64,000 nucleotides of DNA from Kitasatospora phosalacinea (lineage in GTDB: Bacteria; Actinomycetota; Actinomycetes; Streptomycetales; Streptomycetaceae), in contig NZ_JNWZ01000010.1 in the NCBI RefSeq assembly GCF_000716545.1, forward strand, positions 1 to 64,000. The letters run 5' to 3'. The notes beneath the pieces are model-generated. The model was given only the letters and a program-made list of their open reading frames with translations. It was not told where the DNA came from and ran no database searches. The translations under genes and the position numbers were made by a program. Within the stretch, counting starts at the first letter, position 1, and every line of letters starts with the position of its first letter. Shown here piece by piece: positions 7,041-15,030 of the stretch.

Positions 7041-8368
7041 CCACCACCACCGTCACCCCGCTCCGGCTGGACGACCTGCACGCCAGCCTCGCCGACCCGC
7101 TGCTGGACGCGATGACCTTCCTCAACGAGGTCACCGAGCGCTACCCGGACGCGCTCTCCTTCGCTCCCGGCCGCCCGCACGAGGGCTCCTTCGAACCCGA
7201 GGACGTCCACACCTACCTGGACACCTACCTCGCCCACCTCGCCGAACGCGGCCTGAGCGGCGGCGCCGTGCGCACCGCGCTGTTCCAGTACGGACCCACC
7301 AAGGGCATCGTCGCGGACCTGGTCGCCCGCACCCTCGCCAACGACGAGGGCCTGGACGTCGCCCCCGAGGCGCTGGTGCTCACCGTCGGCGCCCAGGAGG
7401 GCATGCTGCTGGTGCTGCGCGCCCTGTGCGCCACGCCCGAGGACGTGCTGCTGGTCAGCTCGCCCTGCTACGTCGGCGTCACCGGCGCCGCCCGGCTGCT
7501 CGACCTGGCGACCGTCCCCGTCCCCGAGGGCCCCGGCGGCGGCCCGGACCCGGACGCGGTGCACGAGGCGGCCCGCGCCGTCCGCGCCTCCGGCCGCCGC
7601 CCGCGCGCGCTCTACGTCGTCCCCGACTTCGCCAACCCGTCCGGCACCAGCATGCCGGTCGCGGCGCGCGCCGGGCTGCTGGCGACGGCGGCCGAGGAGG
7701 GGCTGCTGGTGATCGAGGACAACCCGTACGGCTTCTTCGCCCGGGAGGAGGGTGCGCGCCCCACCCTGAAGGCCCTGGACGGGAACCGCGGGCGGGTGGT
7801 GTACCTCGGCTCCTTCGCCAAGACCTGCTTCCCCGGCGCCCGGCTCGGCTACGTCGTCGCCGACCAGCCGGTGGTCGCCCCCGACGGCCGGACCACGCTG
7901 CTCGCCGACGAGCTGGCGAAGCTGAAGAGCATGACGACGGTCAACACCCCGGCGCTCAGCCAGGCCGTGATCGGCGGCATGCTGCTGCGCCACGACTGCC
8001 GGCTGCGCGCCGCCAACGCCCCCGCGCGCACCCACTACGCGGCCAACCTGGCAGTCCTGCTGCGGGAGTTGGAGCGGCACTTCCCGGCGGCCGAACGGGA
8101 ACGGCTCGGGGTGTCCTGGAACGAGCCGGCGGGCGGCTTCTTCGCCGTGCTGGAGGTGCCGTTCACCGCCGACGGGGCGGCGATGGAGCGCTGCGCCCGC
8201 GACCACGGCGTGCTCTGGACGCCGATGGCCCCGTTCTACCCGGCGGGCGGCGGCGAGCGCCGGCTGCGGCTGTCGATCAGCGCGCTGAGCGGGCCCCGGA
8301 TCGAGCAGGGCGTGACCCGGCTGGCCGCCTTCATCCGCTCGGCCCGCGACCGGGCCGCCGCGGGCTGA
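7037..8368 (+). CDS. PLP-dependent aminotransferase, HpgT/PglE-like
   Basis: Fold-type I class I/II aminotransferase of 443 residues, without a GntR domain. Seen: QYGPTKG (83-90), Asn200 and Asp228 (DFANPSG, IEDNPYG with Tyr231), the PLP lysine Lys262 in YLGSFAKTCFPGARLGY, and LKSMTTVNTPALSQAVIGGMLL, a combination I associate with the HpgT/PglE group that turns aryl-glyoxylates into (hydroxy)phenylglycine. Coupled to the hydrolase and two genes after the hydroxy-acid oxidase, it would complete an alpha-hydroxy to alpha-amino acid conversion. The C-terminus is complete, and its last 133 bp overlap the tail of the convergent permease gene. Confidence 0.88.
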   Translation: MTTTTVTPLRLDDLHASLADPLLDAMTFLNEVTERYPDALSFAPGRPHEGSFEPEDVHTYLDTYLAHLAERGLSGGAVRTALFQYGPTKGIVADLVARTLANDEGLDVAPEALVLTVGAQEGMLLVLRALCATPEDVLLVSSPCYVGVTGAARLLDLATVPVPEGPGGGPDPDAVHEAARAVRASGRRPRALYVVPDFANPSGTSMPVAARAGLLATAAEEGLLVIEDNPYGFFAREEGARPTLKALDGNRGRVVYLGSFAKTCFPGARLGYVVADQPVVAPDGRTTLLADELAKLKSMTTVNTPALSQAVIGGMLLRHDCRLRAANAPARTHYAANLAVLLRELERHFPAAERERLGVSWNEPAGGFFAVLEVPFTADGAAMERCARDHGVLWTPMAPFYPAGGGERRLRLSISALSGPRIEQGVTRLAAFIRSARDRAAAG

Positions 8369-8994
8369 GAACGGCGGCGGGGGGACTCGGCCACCGTCTG
8401 CAGCCACACCGGCGCCAGCGCCAGCGGCAGCAGCACCCCGGAGAGCAGGCCGATCGGCTGCGCGATGGTGTTCACCACCGGCGCCATCGCGGCGTCGTTG
8501 GGCAGCGCCAGCGCGATGCCGTACGAGATGGCCGAGGTCATCAGGGCCAGCAGGCCGAGCAGCACGTACGCCAGCAGCAGGCTCGGCAGGTCGACCCGGA
8601 GGCCGAACGGCAGCGCGACCAGGGTGATGATGACCGCCTGGACGAGCAGGCCGAGCGTCTCGCGCAGCGCCCGCCCCAGCAGCAGGGCGAGCCGGCTGAC
8701 CGGGGTCACCCGGGAGCGCTCGATGATGCCGGCCTTCAGCTCGCCGAGCAGGCTGAACCCGGTGTAGAGGCCGCCGAAGATGCAGAGCACCGCCAACAGG
8801 CCGGGGACGTAGATCTGGTACGCCTCGGCGTAGCTGGTGGCGCCCATGGGTGCCAGCACCTTCTTCAGCAGCGGGGCGAACAGCAGCAGGTAGAAGACGG
8901 GCTGGGTGATGCCGATCACGATCCAGATCGGTGTGCGCCACATCAGCAGCACTTGCCGCTGGAAGACCAGCCAGGTGTCACGGGCGAGCTTCAC
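8236..8994 (-). CDS. ABC-2 exporter permease, DrrB-like, C-terminally truncated
   Basis: Membrane subunit of a DrrAB-type exporter. Five hydrophobic segments are recognisable up to residue 202 (ending APVWLQTVA). Family members continue with an NPL/Y...DA.R motif and a sixth helix; here the frame runs into about 50 basic residues that are merely antisense to the aminotransferase 3' end. The break lies near 8386, some 18 bp beyond the aminotransferase stop. GTG at 8994, 21 bp after the ATPase stop, is the chosen start. Either the transporter works without its last helix or, more likely, the gene was truncated when the neighbouring operon was joined to it. Confidence 0.82.
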   Translation of the reverse strand: MKLARDTWLVFQRQVLLMWRTPIWIVIGITQPVFYLLLFAPLLKKVLAPMGATSYAEAYQIYVPGLLAVLCIFGGLYTGFSLLGELKAGIIERSRVTPVSRLALLLGRALRETLGLLVQAVIITLVALPFGLRVDLPSLLLAYVLLGLLALMTSAISYGIALALPNDAAMAPVVNTIAQPIGLLSGVLLPLALAPVWLQTVAESPRRRSQPAAARSRAERMKAASRVTPCSIRGPLSALIDSRSRRSPPPAG

Positions 8995-9014
8995 GGAAGG
9001 GACCCCAGGGTTCG

Positions 9015-9968
9015 TCAGGACTGTTCGATGGAGCGGCCGGTGCGGGCCAGGAACACGTCGTCCAGGCTCGGCCGCTGGAGCTGGACGGTGCCGGGGACGA
9101 TGCCCGCCCCGTTCAGGACGCTCAGCAGCCGGGGGATCGCCGCCGCGCCGTCGTCCAGGTAGAGCCGCAGGCCGTCCTCGCCCTGCTCCAGCCGGTGCAG
9201 GTAGGGCTGCTCGCGCAGTGCGTCGGCGGCGGGCCCGGCCCCGTCGGCGGCGAGGCCGAGCAGGACGACGTCGCCGGAGATCTCGCGCTTGAGCTCCTCG
9301 GGGGTGCCCTCGACGACGATCTGCCCGTGGTCGACGATCGCGACCCGGTCGCAGAGCGCGTCCGCCTCGTCCAGGTAGTGGGTGGTCACCACCACCGTCA
9401 TGCCCTCGGTGCGCAGCCGCTCGATCTCGGCCCACACCTGGCCCCGGCTGGCCGGGTCGAGGCCCACCGTCGGCTCGTCCAGGAACAGCACCTTCGGGGA
9501 GTGGATCACCCCGAGCGCGATGTCCACCCGGCGGCGCTGGCCGCCGGAGTAGGTGCTGCAGGGGCGGTCGGCGAACTCGGTGAGGTCGAACGCCTCGAGG
9601 GCGTCCTCGGCCTGCCGCTGGGCCTCGGCCTTGCGGCTGCCGTACATCCTGGCCTGCATGACCAGCTCCTCCCGCCCGGTGACCGCGTCGGCGGTGCCGC
9701 CGCCCTGGGCGACGTAGCCGATCCGGCGGCGGACCCCGGCCGGGTCGGCCAGCAGGTCGGCGCCGGCGATCAGGGCTTCGCCGCCGTCCGGGCGGATGAG
9801 CGTGGCGAGCATGCGCAGGGTGGTGGTCTTCCCGGCGCCGTTGGGGCCGAGGAATCCGAAGATCTCACCTGCCTGGACGTCCAGGTCGATGCCGCGGACG
9901 GCGTCGACCACGGTCCGGCCGTGTCTTCCGGACGGATAGGACTTGCGAAGTCCCTTGGTCTCGATCAA
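9015..9968 (-). CDS. ABC exporter ATPase, DrrA-like
   Basis: Nucleotide-binding subunit for product export or self-resistance, 317 residues from a TTG start at 9968 (GGGAG seven bases upstream; an in-frame start at 10019 is possible). Walker A (GPNGAGKTTT), signature YSGGQRRRVDIA, Walker B (VLFLDEPTVGLD) and the H-loop (TTHYLDEAD) are intact, followed by the DrrA-type C-terminal domain of about 100 residues. It lies between the glycosyltransferase and the truncated permease in one minus-strand unit. The ATPase looks fully functional although its partner does not. Confidence 0.93.
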   Translation of the reverse strand: MIETKGLRKSYPSGRHGRTVVDAVRGIDLDVQAGEIFGFLGPNGAGKTTTLRMLATLIRPDGGEALIAGADLLADPAGVRRRIGYVAQGGGTADAVTGREELVMQARMYGSRKAEAQRQAEDALEAFDLTEFADRPCSTYSGGQRRRVDIALGVIHSPKVLFLDEPTVGLDPASRGQVWAEIERLRTEGMTVVVTTHYLDEADALCDRVAIVDHGQIVVEGTPEELKREISGDVVLLGLAADGAGPAADALREQPYLHRLEQGEDGLRLYLDDGAAAIPRLLSVLNGAGIVPGTVQLQRPSLDDVFLARTGRSIEQS

Positions 9969-10056
9969 CCAGAACTCCCGTGCTGGAGTGGAGTGCGGGG
10001 GCCTGCGCCCGCCAACCACCGCTCATGGTTCGGCGGTTGGCGGACGCGAGGCGGTA

Positions 10057-11214
10057 TCAGGGGGCGACCAGTGCTTCCATCCGGTCGGCGGCGGTCAACG
10101 CCCCTCCGCCGGACAGCAGTTGACGGCCGATCAGCTCGGCGGACGCCCGGTGGGAGGGCTCGTCGAACACCCGCCGCAGCCGCTCGGCGATCACCGGCGG
10201 ACTGACCCGGGCGAACGGGATCCGGAGGCCGGCCCCGGCCTCCACGACCCGCTGCGCCACGAACGGCTGGTCGTTGCGGATCGGCGCCGCCAGCACGGGG
10301 ACACCGTGCGACAGCGACTCGACCACGGTGTTCATCCCACCATGGCAGAGCACCGCGTCCAAGCGGCCCTCCGACAGCAGCTCCAGCACGGGTGCCCGAT
10401 CGACCACCAGCACGGAGTCCGGAAGGGCAGCGGGGAGTGCCCCCCGGGGCGCGGCGACCACCGCCCGCACGCCGTCGCCGAAGTGGGCCAGCGCCCGGAC
10501 GGTGCGGTCCAGGAAGTCCGCGCCGACCGCGTCCGACATGGTCCCCATGGTGACCAGCACGGTGCGCCGGCCCGGCGCCAGCCGCTCCCACGGGAACGCC
10601 GGATCCGCCGGACGCCCGGTCAGCACCGGCCCCACCAGGGCGAGCTGCGCCAGCGGCGGCAGCTCGCCGAGCAGCGCCCGGCCGGAGGTGGCCAGCACCA
10701 GGTGCGGCGACAGGCGCGGGTCGGTGAACTCCCCGGCGGGCAGCTGCGCCCGCTGCCACAGCCCCGCCAGCAGGCCCGCCGTCCAGGCCTCGACCCGCGG
10801 TAGGTGCCGGTACGGGCGGCCCAGCTCCATCGCCCCCGGCGCCAGCGTCGCCCACGGCAGCCCGTGCCGGTGCGCGACCAGCGCGCCCGCCGGAGTGTGC
10901 TGGTCCACCAGCAGCGCGTCCGGCCGGAACTCCCGCACCACCGCGTCCAGCGGCTTCAGGGTGAACTTGGCGTACGGGACGACGAAGCCCTCCCACAGCG
11001 AGCGCAGCGAGGCCAGGCCGTGGCCCCCCATCGCCCGGAACACCCGGTTGCCGGTGCCGAAGATCCGGGCGTCCGGGCCGAGCAGCGGCCGCAGCATCGT
11101 CTCGGTGCCGGTCCAGGCCACCTGGTGGCCGCGCGCGAGCAGCTCGTCCGCGATCCCGGCCGCCGGATTGACGTGCCCGGCCAGCGGGGGCACCACCATC
11201 AGGAAGCGGCTCAC
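10057..11214 (-). CDS. GT1-family glycosyltransferase
   Basis: NDP-sugar-dependent GT-B glycosyltransferase of 385 residues related to macrolide/UGT-type enzymes. The N-terminal acceptor domain starts with VVPPLAGHVNPAAGIADEL (the catalytic His in GHVNP); the C-terminal donor domain has HGGMNTVVESLSHGVPVLAAP and IRNDQPFVAQRV. GTG start overlaps the stop of the small carrier-like gene upstream (GTGA). It points to a glycosylated product or, together with the ABC transporter, to self-protection by glycosylation and export. No deoxysugar genes are visible, so a common hexose is the simplest donor. Confidence 0.92.
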   Translation of the reverse strand: MSRFLMVVPPLAGHVNPAAGIADELLARGHQVAWTGTETMLRPLLGPDARIFGTGNRVFRAMGGHGLASLRSLWEGFVVPYAKFTLKPLDAVVREFRPDALLVDQHTPAGALVAHRHGLPWATLAPGAMELGRPYRHLPRVEAWTAGLLAGLWQRAQLPAGEFTDPRLSPHLVLATSGRALLGELPPLAQLALVGPVLTGRPADPAFPWERLAPGRRTVLVTMGTMSDAVGADFLDRTVRALAHFGDGVRAVVAAPRGALPAALPDSVLVVDRAPVLELLSEGRLDAVLCHGGMNTVVESLSHGVPVLAAPIRNDQPFVAQRVVEAGAGLRIPFARVSPPVIAERLRRVFDEPSHRASAELIGRQLLSGGGALTAADRMEALVAP

Positions 11215-11540
11215 CGGCGCACCAGCTCCGCCAGGTCGCCGACGGTCAGCGCGGCCAGGCCGTCCAGGTCGAGGCCGGCCCGCAGCGCGCCCAGGTCGGC
11301 GCCGAAGCGCTCCCGCAGCAGCGCGTCCAGCGCGGCGAACTCGCTTTCGTCCAGGGCGAGATCACCGTCGAGCCGGTCCTCGGGGGCGAGCGACTCTGCC
11401 CATTCGGGCAGAGCGTCGGCGGCCTCGGCCAGCGCGGCCAGCAACTCCGGGTCCAGCCCGGACGACGGCCCGGGGAGCGGCGCGGAGGGCAGCTCGGAAG
11501 CGGTTTCTGGGTACACGGAGGAAGGCTGGGAATCAGTCAT
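11211..11540 (-). CDS. Small acidic carrier-like protein, probable degenerate ACP
   Basis: Acidic protein of 109 residues with a Pro/Ser-rich N-terminus and an ACP-like second half: LALDESEFAALDALLRERFG followed by LTVGDLAELV resembles ACP helices II and IV. When aligned by the conserved Leu and Phe positions, the pantetheine serine position is occupied by Glu65; Ser66 lies one residue late. It may therefore not be phosphopantetheinylated and could act as a scaffold, or use the shifted serine. ATG 11540 has GGTGGAG upstream. It is coupled to the glycosyltransferase, which suggests the sugar is added to a protein-tethered acceptor. Identification is tentative. Confidence 0.65.
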   Translation of the reverse strand: MTDSQPSSVYPETASELPSAPLPGPSSGLDPELLAALAEAADALPEWAESLAPEDRLDGDLALDESEFAALDALLRERFGADLGALRAGLDLDGLAALTVGDLAELVRR

Positions 11541-11638
11541 CGGAAGGCTCCACCGGCTCGACGGCAACGGGGTGAGGGAGGGGGCTCCGGATCGGTGATC
11601 GCTTGTGCGACCCACGGAGCGTGGGAATACTAACCGGG

Positions 11639-12571
11639 GTGACCGCACTGGAGGCAGTGGCCGTCCACCTCCCCCCGCGACTCGAACCGATCGAGGACGT
11701 GGGCGCCCGGATCGGCCTTACCCCACGTCAACTCCGACTCTTCCGCCGCTTCCACGGCCTGGACCAGGTGCGCCTGGACCCGGACGGGACGCTGCTCGAC
11801 CTGCTGACCGCCGCCGTCCGGGCCCTGCCCGAACTGCGCGGCAACGAACACCGCGTTCGGTACCTGCTGCACGCCCGCAACACGCCGGTCGCCGCGCCCT
11901 ACCCGATCAACCCCCTGCACCAGCTCAAGGAACGCTTCGGCCTCACCCGGGCCGACGCCTTCACCGTCACCCAACAGGCTTGCGCCGCCTCGCTGTTGGC
12001 CATCGACCTGGCCGGACGGCTGCTGGCGGACGACGGCGACCCCTCGGCGCTGGCCCTGGTGGTGGCGGGGGAGAAGACCTTCACCCGGGACGCCCAGCTC
12101 CTCCCCGACACCACGATCTTCGCCGAGGCCGCGACGGCCTGCCTGGTCAGCCCCGGCGGCGACCACAACCGGGTGCTCTCCTACGCGGTCCGCCAGCGCC
12201 CCGAGTTCTACGGCCGACCGGCCGAGGACCCGGAGCTGATGACCCGCTACCAGCGGGAGTACCAGCCCACCATGATCGAGACCGTCCGGGCCGCGCTCGA
12301 CCAGGCGGGTCTGGACCTCTCCGACATCGCGCTGCTGCTCCCGCACAACGTCAACCAGGCTTCCTGGCGGGCGACCTGCCGCCAACTCGGCTACCCCGTC
12401 GAGCGGGTGGTCCTGGACAACGTGGCCTCGGTCGGACACAGTTTCGCCGCGGACGCCTTCGTCAACCTCCGCACCGCCACCACCGGCGGAGCGCTCCGGC
12501 CGGGCGACCACTACCTGATCGCCGCCGCCGGCATCGGCGCCACCTTCGCGGCCATGGTCCTGCGGCACTGA
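11639..12571 (+). CDS. KAS III-like condensing or acyl-transfer enzyme
   Basis: Thiolase-fold protein of 310 residues. The catalytic set resembles FabH: Cys115 (QQACAASLL), His236 (LPHNVNQAS) and Asn261 (DNVASVGHS). Typical FabH has HQAN and GNTSAAS, so both motifs are variant. The likely GTG start at 11639 lacks a clear Shine-Dalgarno; AATACT/TACTAA at 11626-11633 could be the -10 of a leaderless transcript. It heads the operon with an ACP, a thiolase-like protein and a PPTase. Expected role: priming condensation, or transfer of an acyl or aminoacyl group between a carrier and a small-molecule acceptor. Confidence 0.88.
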   Translation: MTALEAVAVHLPPRLEPIEDVGARIGLTPRQLRLFRRFHGLDQVRLDPDGTLLDLLTAAVRALPELRGNEHRVRYLLHARNTPVAAPYPINPLHQLKERFGLTRADAFTVTQQACAASLLAIDLAGRLLADDGDPSALALVVAGEKTFTRDAQLLPDTTIFAEAATACLVSPGGDHNRVLSYAVRQRPEFYGRPAEDPELMTRYQREYQPTMIETVRAALDQAGLDLSDIALLLPHNVNQASWRATCRQLGYPVERVVLDNVASVGHSFAADAFVNLRTATTGGALRPGDHYLIAAAGIGATFAAMVLRH

Positions 12572-12620
12572 CCCGCCGCCGCGTCCCCGCTCCTCCCCTC
12601 CACCACCGGACGGTCCACCC

Positions 12621-12965
12621 ATGTCAGAATCCGCCCTGCCCACCGCCGCCCTGCCCGCTGAGGCCCCGCCCACTGGGGCCCCGCCCGCGGCCGAGCCGGT
12701 CGACCCCGAGGTGCGCGCCCGCATCCGGCGCGGCATCGAGGACGTGCTGCCGCGCGTCCTGGGCGTCGAGCTCGCCGACGTCCCCGAGAACGCCTGCTTC
12801 TTCGACGACTTCGGCCTCACCTCCTCCGGCATCGTCGAACTGGTCCTGGACATCGAGGAGACGCTCGCCATCCAGGTCGACGTCGAGCACCTCGTCATCG
12901 ACGACGTCCGCTCCGTCGACAGCCTCACCGACTACGTCGTCGGGCACCACGTCGACGAGGACTGA
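12621..12965 (+). CDS. Acyl carrier protein with Pro/Ala-rich N-terminus
   Basis: Carrier protein of 114 residues. The first 25 or so are Ala/Pro-rich; the carrier fold follows with FFDDFGLTSSGIVELVLDIEE, where Ser68 occupies the phosphopantetheine position (TSSG instead of DSL). The C-terminal SLTDYVVGHHVDED matches helix IV. It sits between the KAS III-like and KS-like genes and is probably the substrate carrier for both. Confidence 0.9.
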   Translation: MSESALPTAALPAEAPPTGAPPAAEPVDPEVRARIRRGIEDVLPRVLGVELADVPENACFFDDFGLTSSGIVELVLDIEETLAIQVDVEHLVIDDVRSVDSLTDYVVGHHVDED

Positions 12966-12969
12966 CCCG

Positions 12970-13779
12970 GTGCCCGCCGAAACCCGGGGCCTGCGCGTGA
13001 CCAGGGCGGTCGCCGCCGGATTCGACGGCCGCTCCGCGGCCTCGCTCCACCCCGACCTGCGCACCTTCACCGACGACCTGGTCCGCCCGTACGGCCTGGC
13101 GCTGCGCGAGGACCTGCTGGCGGAGGGCGCCGGGCACGACTACGGCGAGATGGCCGCCGGCCTGTTCGAACAGGCCCTCCCCGGGGGCGAACCCGCGGAC
13201 CTGCTGATCCTCGCCTTCTCCTCCCCGGACGTCCGGCCCGCCGCGCCCGCCTCGCTCCGGCTCAGCTGGCACTGCCCCGGTCGGCCGACCGCCTTCGCCG
13301 TCTGCGACCAGGGCAGCGCCACCGCCTTCGCCGCGCTGCGGATCGCCGCCGCCCACCACCGCACCGGCGGCTGCCGGCGGGCCGTGATCGTGCTCGCCGA
13401 GCAGAGCGCCCTGCACCACCGGCCCGCCGAGCCCGTCGAGCTGCCCGCCGAGCACCGCGCCGTCGTCCTGGTCTGCGAGGCGGGCGCGGAGGAGGGGATG
13501 CGGGTCCGCCAGCAGGCCCAGCCGGACGGTGCCGGGGCCCTGCGCTCCGTCCGCGACGAGCACCGTCGACTCGGGTCCGGCGCCGGGCTGTTGCTCGCCG
13601 CCGGGCTGGCCTCCCACGGCGCCCCCGACGGCGCCGGGGCGGCCCGCCCCGGCCAGCCGTTCACCGGCGTCTGGAGCCTGCTCGCCGAGCGCCTCGCCGC
13701 GCCCGGCACCACCGGTCCGCTGCTGGTCGCCGACCACGACCGGCGCCTGGGCCGGCTCAGCACCCTCACCCTGCCGTGA
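12970..13779 (+). CDS. Short thiolase-fold (KS-like) protein with isolated cysteine
   Basis: Protein of 269 residues with a weak resemblance to the N-terminal half of ketosynthases: LILAFSSPDV, then FAVCDQGSATAFAALRIA with Cys112 at the nucleophile elbow. No histidine or asparagine motif of the C-terminal half is recognisable, and the protein is much shorter than a full synthase. GTG start lies four bases after the ACP stop and its stop overlaps the PPTase start, so it is coupled to both. It may act as acyltransferase, hydrolase or a partner subunit of the KAS III-like protein. Family assignment is moderate, function unknown. Confidence 0.7.
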   Translation: MPAETRGLRVTRAVAAGFDGRSAASLHPDLRTFTDDLVRPYGLALREDLLAEGAGHDYGEMAAGLFEQALPGGEPADLLILAFSSPDVRPAAPASLRLSWHCPGRPTAFAVCDQGSATAFAALRIAAAHHRTGGCRRAVIVLAEQSALHHRPAEPVELPAEHRAVVLVCEAGAEEGMRVRQQAQPDGAGALRSVRDEHRRLGSGAGLLLAAGLASHGAPDGAGAARPGQPFTGVWSLLAERLAAPGTTGPLLVADHDRRLGRLSTLTLP

Positions 13780-14468
13780 ACGCGGCACCGACGACCGACG
13801 TCATCGACGTCTGGAGCATCCCGACCGACCAGCCCCCGGCCGTCGTCCGCCGGCTGTACGGCCTGCTCGACGCCGAGGAGCGCGAGCGGGCCGACCGGGC
13901 CCGCGACCCCCGGCAGGGCGAGCGGTTCGCCGTGGTCCGCGGCGCCGTCCGGCTGCTGGTCGCCGAACGGCTCGCCGTCGCGCCCGCCGACCTGGCGTGG
14001 CGGCGCGGCCCGCACGGCAAGCCCGCCCCCGCCGCCGACACCGGCCTCGACGTCAACTGGTCCGCCTCGGGCGCCCTCGCGCTGCTCGCCGTCGCGACCG
14101 GCCGCCGGGTCGGCGCCGACGTCGAGCAGCTCCGCCCGCCCGGCGTCGGCGCCCGGATCGCCCGCCGCCACTTCCCGCCCGCCGACGCGGCCCTCGTCCT
14201 GGACGCACCCACCCCGGCCGACGGCGCCGAGCGCTTCACCCGGCTCTGGTGCCGCCGCGAGGCCTGCGTCAAGGTGTACGGCGGCCGGCTCGCCCAGGGC
14301 CTCGGCCTCCCGCTGGCCGGCCCCTCCCCGCTGCGCCTGGCCGACCCGGGCCAGCTCGGCCCCGGCCCGCTCCGGCTCGCCGACGTCCCCGTCCCCGGAC
14401 CGTTCCGCGCGGCGGTCGCCGCCGACGGGGACCGCCCGTTCACCGTCCGCCGGCACCACTGGGCCTGA
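13776..14468 (+). CDS. 4'-phosphopantetheinyl transferase, Sfp type
   Basis: Cytosolic enzyme of 230 residues that would convert the cluster's apo-carriers to the holo form. The magnesium-binding motif VGADVEQLRP and the WCRREACVKVYG motif (family WxxKEAxxK) are present. The middle motif, usually SHS, reads NWSASG, so the conserved histidine is missing. GTG start at 13776 overlaps the upstream stop. A pathway-specific PPTase next to four carrier or carrier-like genes supports a self-contained thiotemplate system. Confidence 0.93.
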   Translation: MNAAPTTDVIDVWSIPTDQPPAVVRRLYGLLDAEERERADRARDPRQGERFAVVRGAVRLLVAERLAVAPADLAWRRGPHGKPAPAADTGLDVNWSASGALALLAVATGRRVGADVEQLRPPGVGARIARRHFPPADAALVLDAPTPADGAERFTRLWCRREACVKVYGGRLAQGLGLPLAGPSPLRLADPGQLGPGPLRLADVPVPGPFRAAVAADGDRPFTVRRHHWA

Positions 14469-14486
14469 CGTCCCGACAGCACGACG

Positions 14487-14518
14487 AGGAGCCCGACCGG
14501 CAAGCCGGTCGGGCTCCT
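14487..14518. terminator. Bidirectional hairpin terminator
   Basis: Perfect 14-bp stem AGGAGCCCGACCGG / CCGGTCGGGCTCCT with loop CAAG, placed between the convergent PPTase (+) and GNAT (-) genes. Confidence 0.9.
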
Positions 14519-14532
14519 CCCGTTCGGGGCCC

Positions 14533-15030
14533 TCAGCCCAGGGGCTTCGACATGTAGACCGCCCGCCGCCCGTACGACGCGGGCAGCTCCACCTCCCGGT
14601 GCGCGCGGTAGCCGTAGAAGCGCAGCAGGATGTCGGAGCCGCGCACCGCGACCATCGAGACCTGCACGAAGCCCTCCGCCACCGCCCGCTCCTGCACGTG
14701 CTCCATCAGCTTCGCGGCGAGCTCCCGGCCGCGCAGGTCCTCGGCCAGCACCAGGTCGTGCACGTGCAGGTTGTCCGACTCGAACGCCCCGGCCTCCGCC
14801 ACGGCGAGGTCCGGGCAGCGCAGCGGCGGGTACGGCAGGCTCAGCAGGTAGCCGCGGACGGTGCCGCGCTGCTCCAGCACGAAGCAGGTCCCCGGCGAGC
14901 AGGCGACCCGGGACCGCAGCGCCTCCCGGCCCTCGGAGAGGCCGTCGGCCGCGTAGGCCTCGTGCTCCAGCGCGACCACGGCGTCCCAGTCCCGCTCGGC
15001 CAGCTGCCGGATCAGGAACTCCTCGCTCAC
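14533..15030 (-). CDS. GNAT-family N-acetyltransferase
   Basis: Acetyl- or acyl-CoA-dependent N-acyltransferase of 165 residues. The CoA-binding segment is DLRGRELAAKLMEHV, preceded by the beta-4 strand HVHDLVLAE and followed by SMVAVRGSDILLRFYGYRAH. GTG start overlaps the stop of the DUF6271 gene (GTGA), so the two are made together. Probably acylates an amine on the pathway product or on a sugar or amino acid made by the partner protein. Confidence 0.88.
   Translation of the reverse strand: MSEEFLIRQLAERDWDAVVALEHEAYAADGLSEGREALRSRVACSPGTCFVLEQRGTVRGYLLSLPYPPLRCPDLAVAEAGAFESDNLHVHDLVLAEDLRGRELAAKLMEHVQERAVAEGFVQVSMVAVRGSDILLRFYGYRAHREVELPASYGRRAVYMSKPLG

Noticed and set aside
9952..9968. 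TTGGTCTCGATCAACC at the ATPase start as a dre-like box
   Set aside because: Lies inside the coding start, lacks TCTAGA, and is explained by the protein sequence IETKG.
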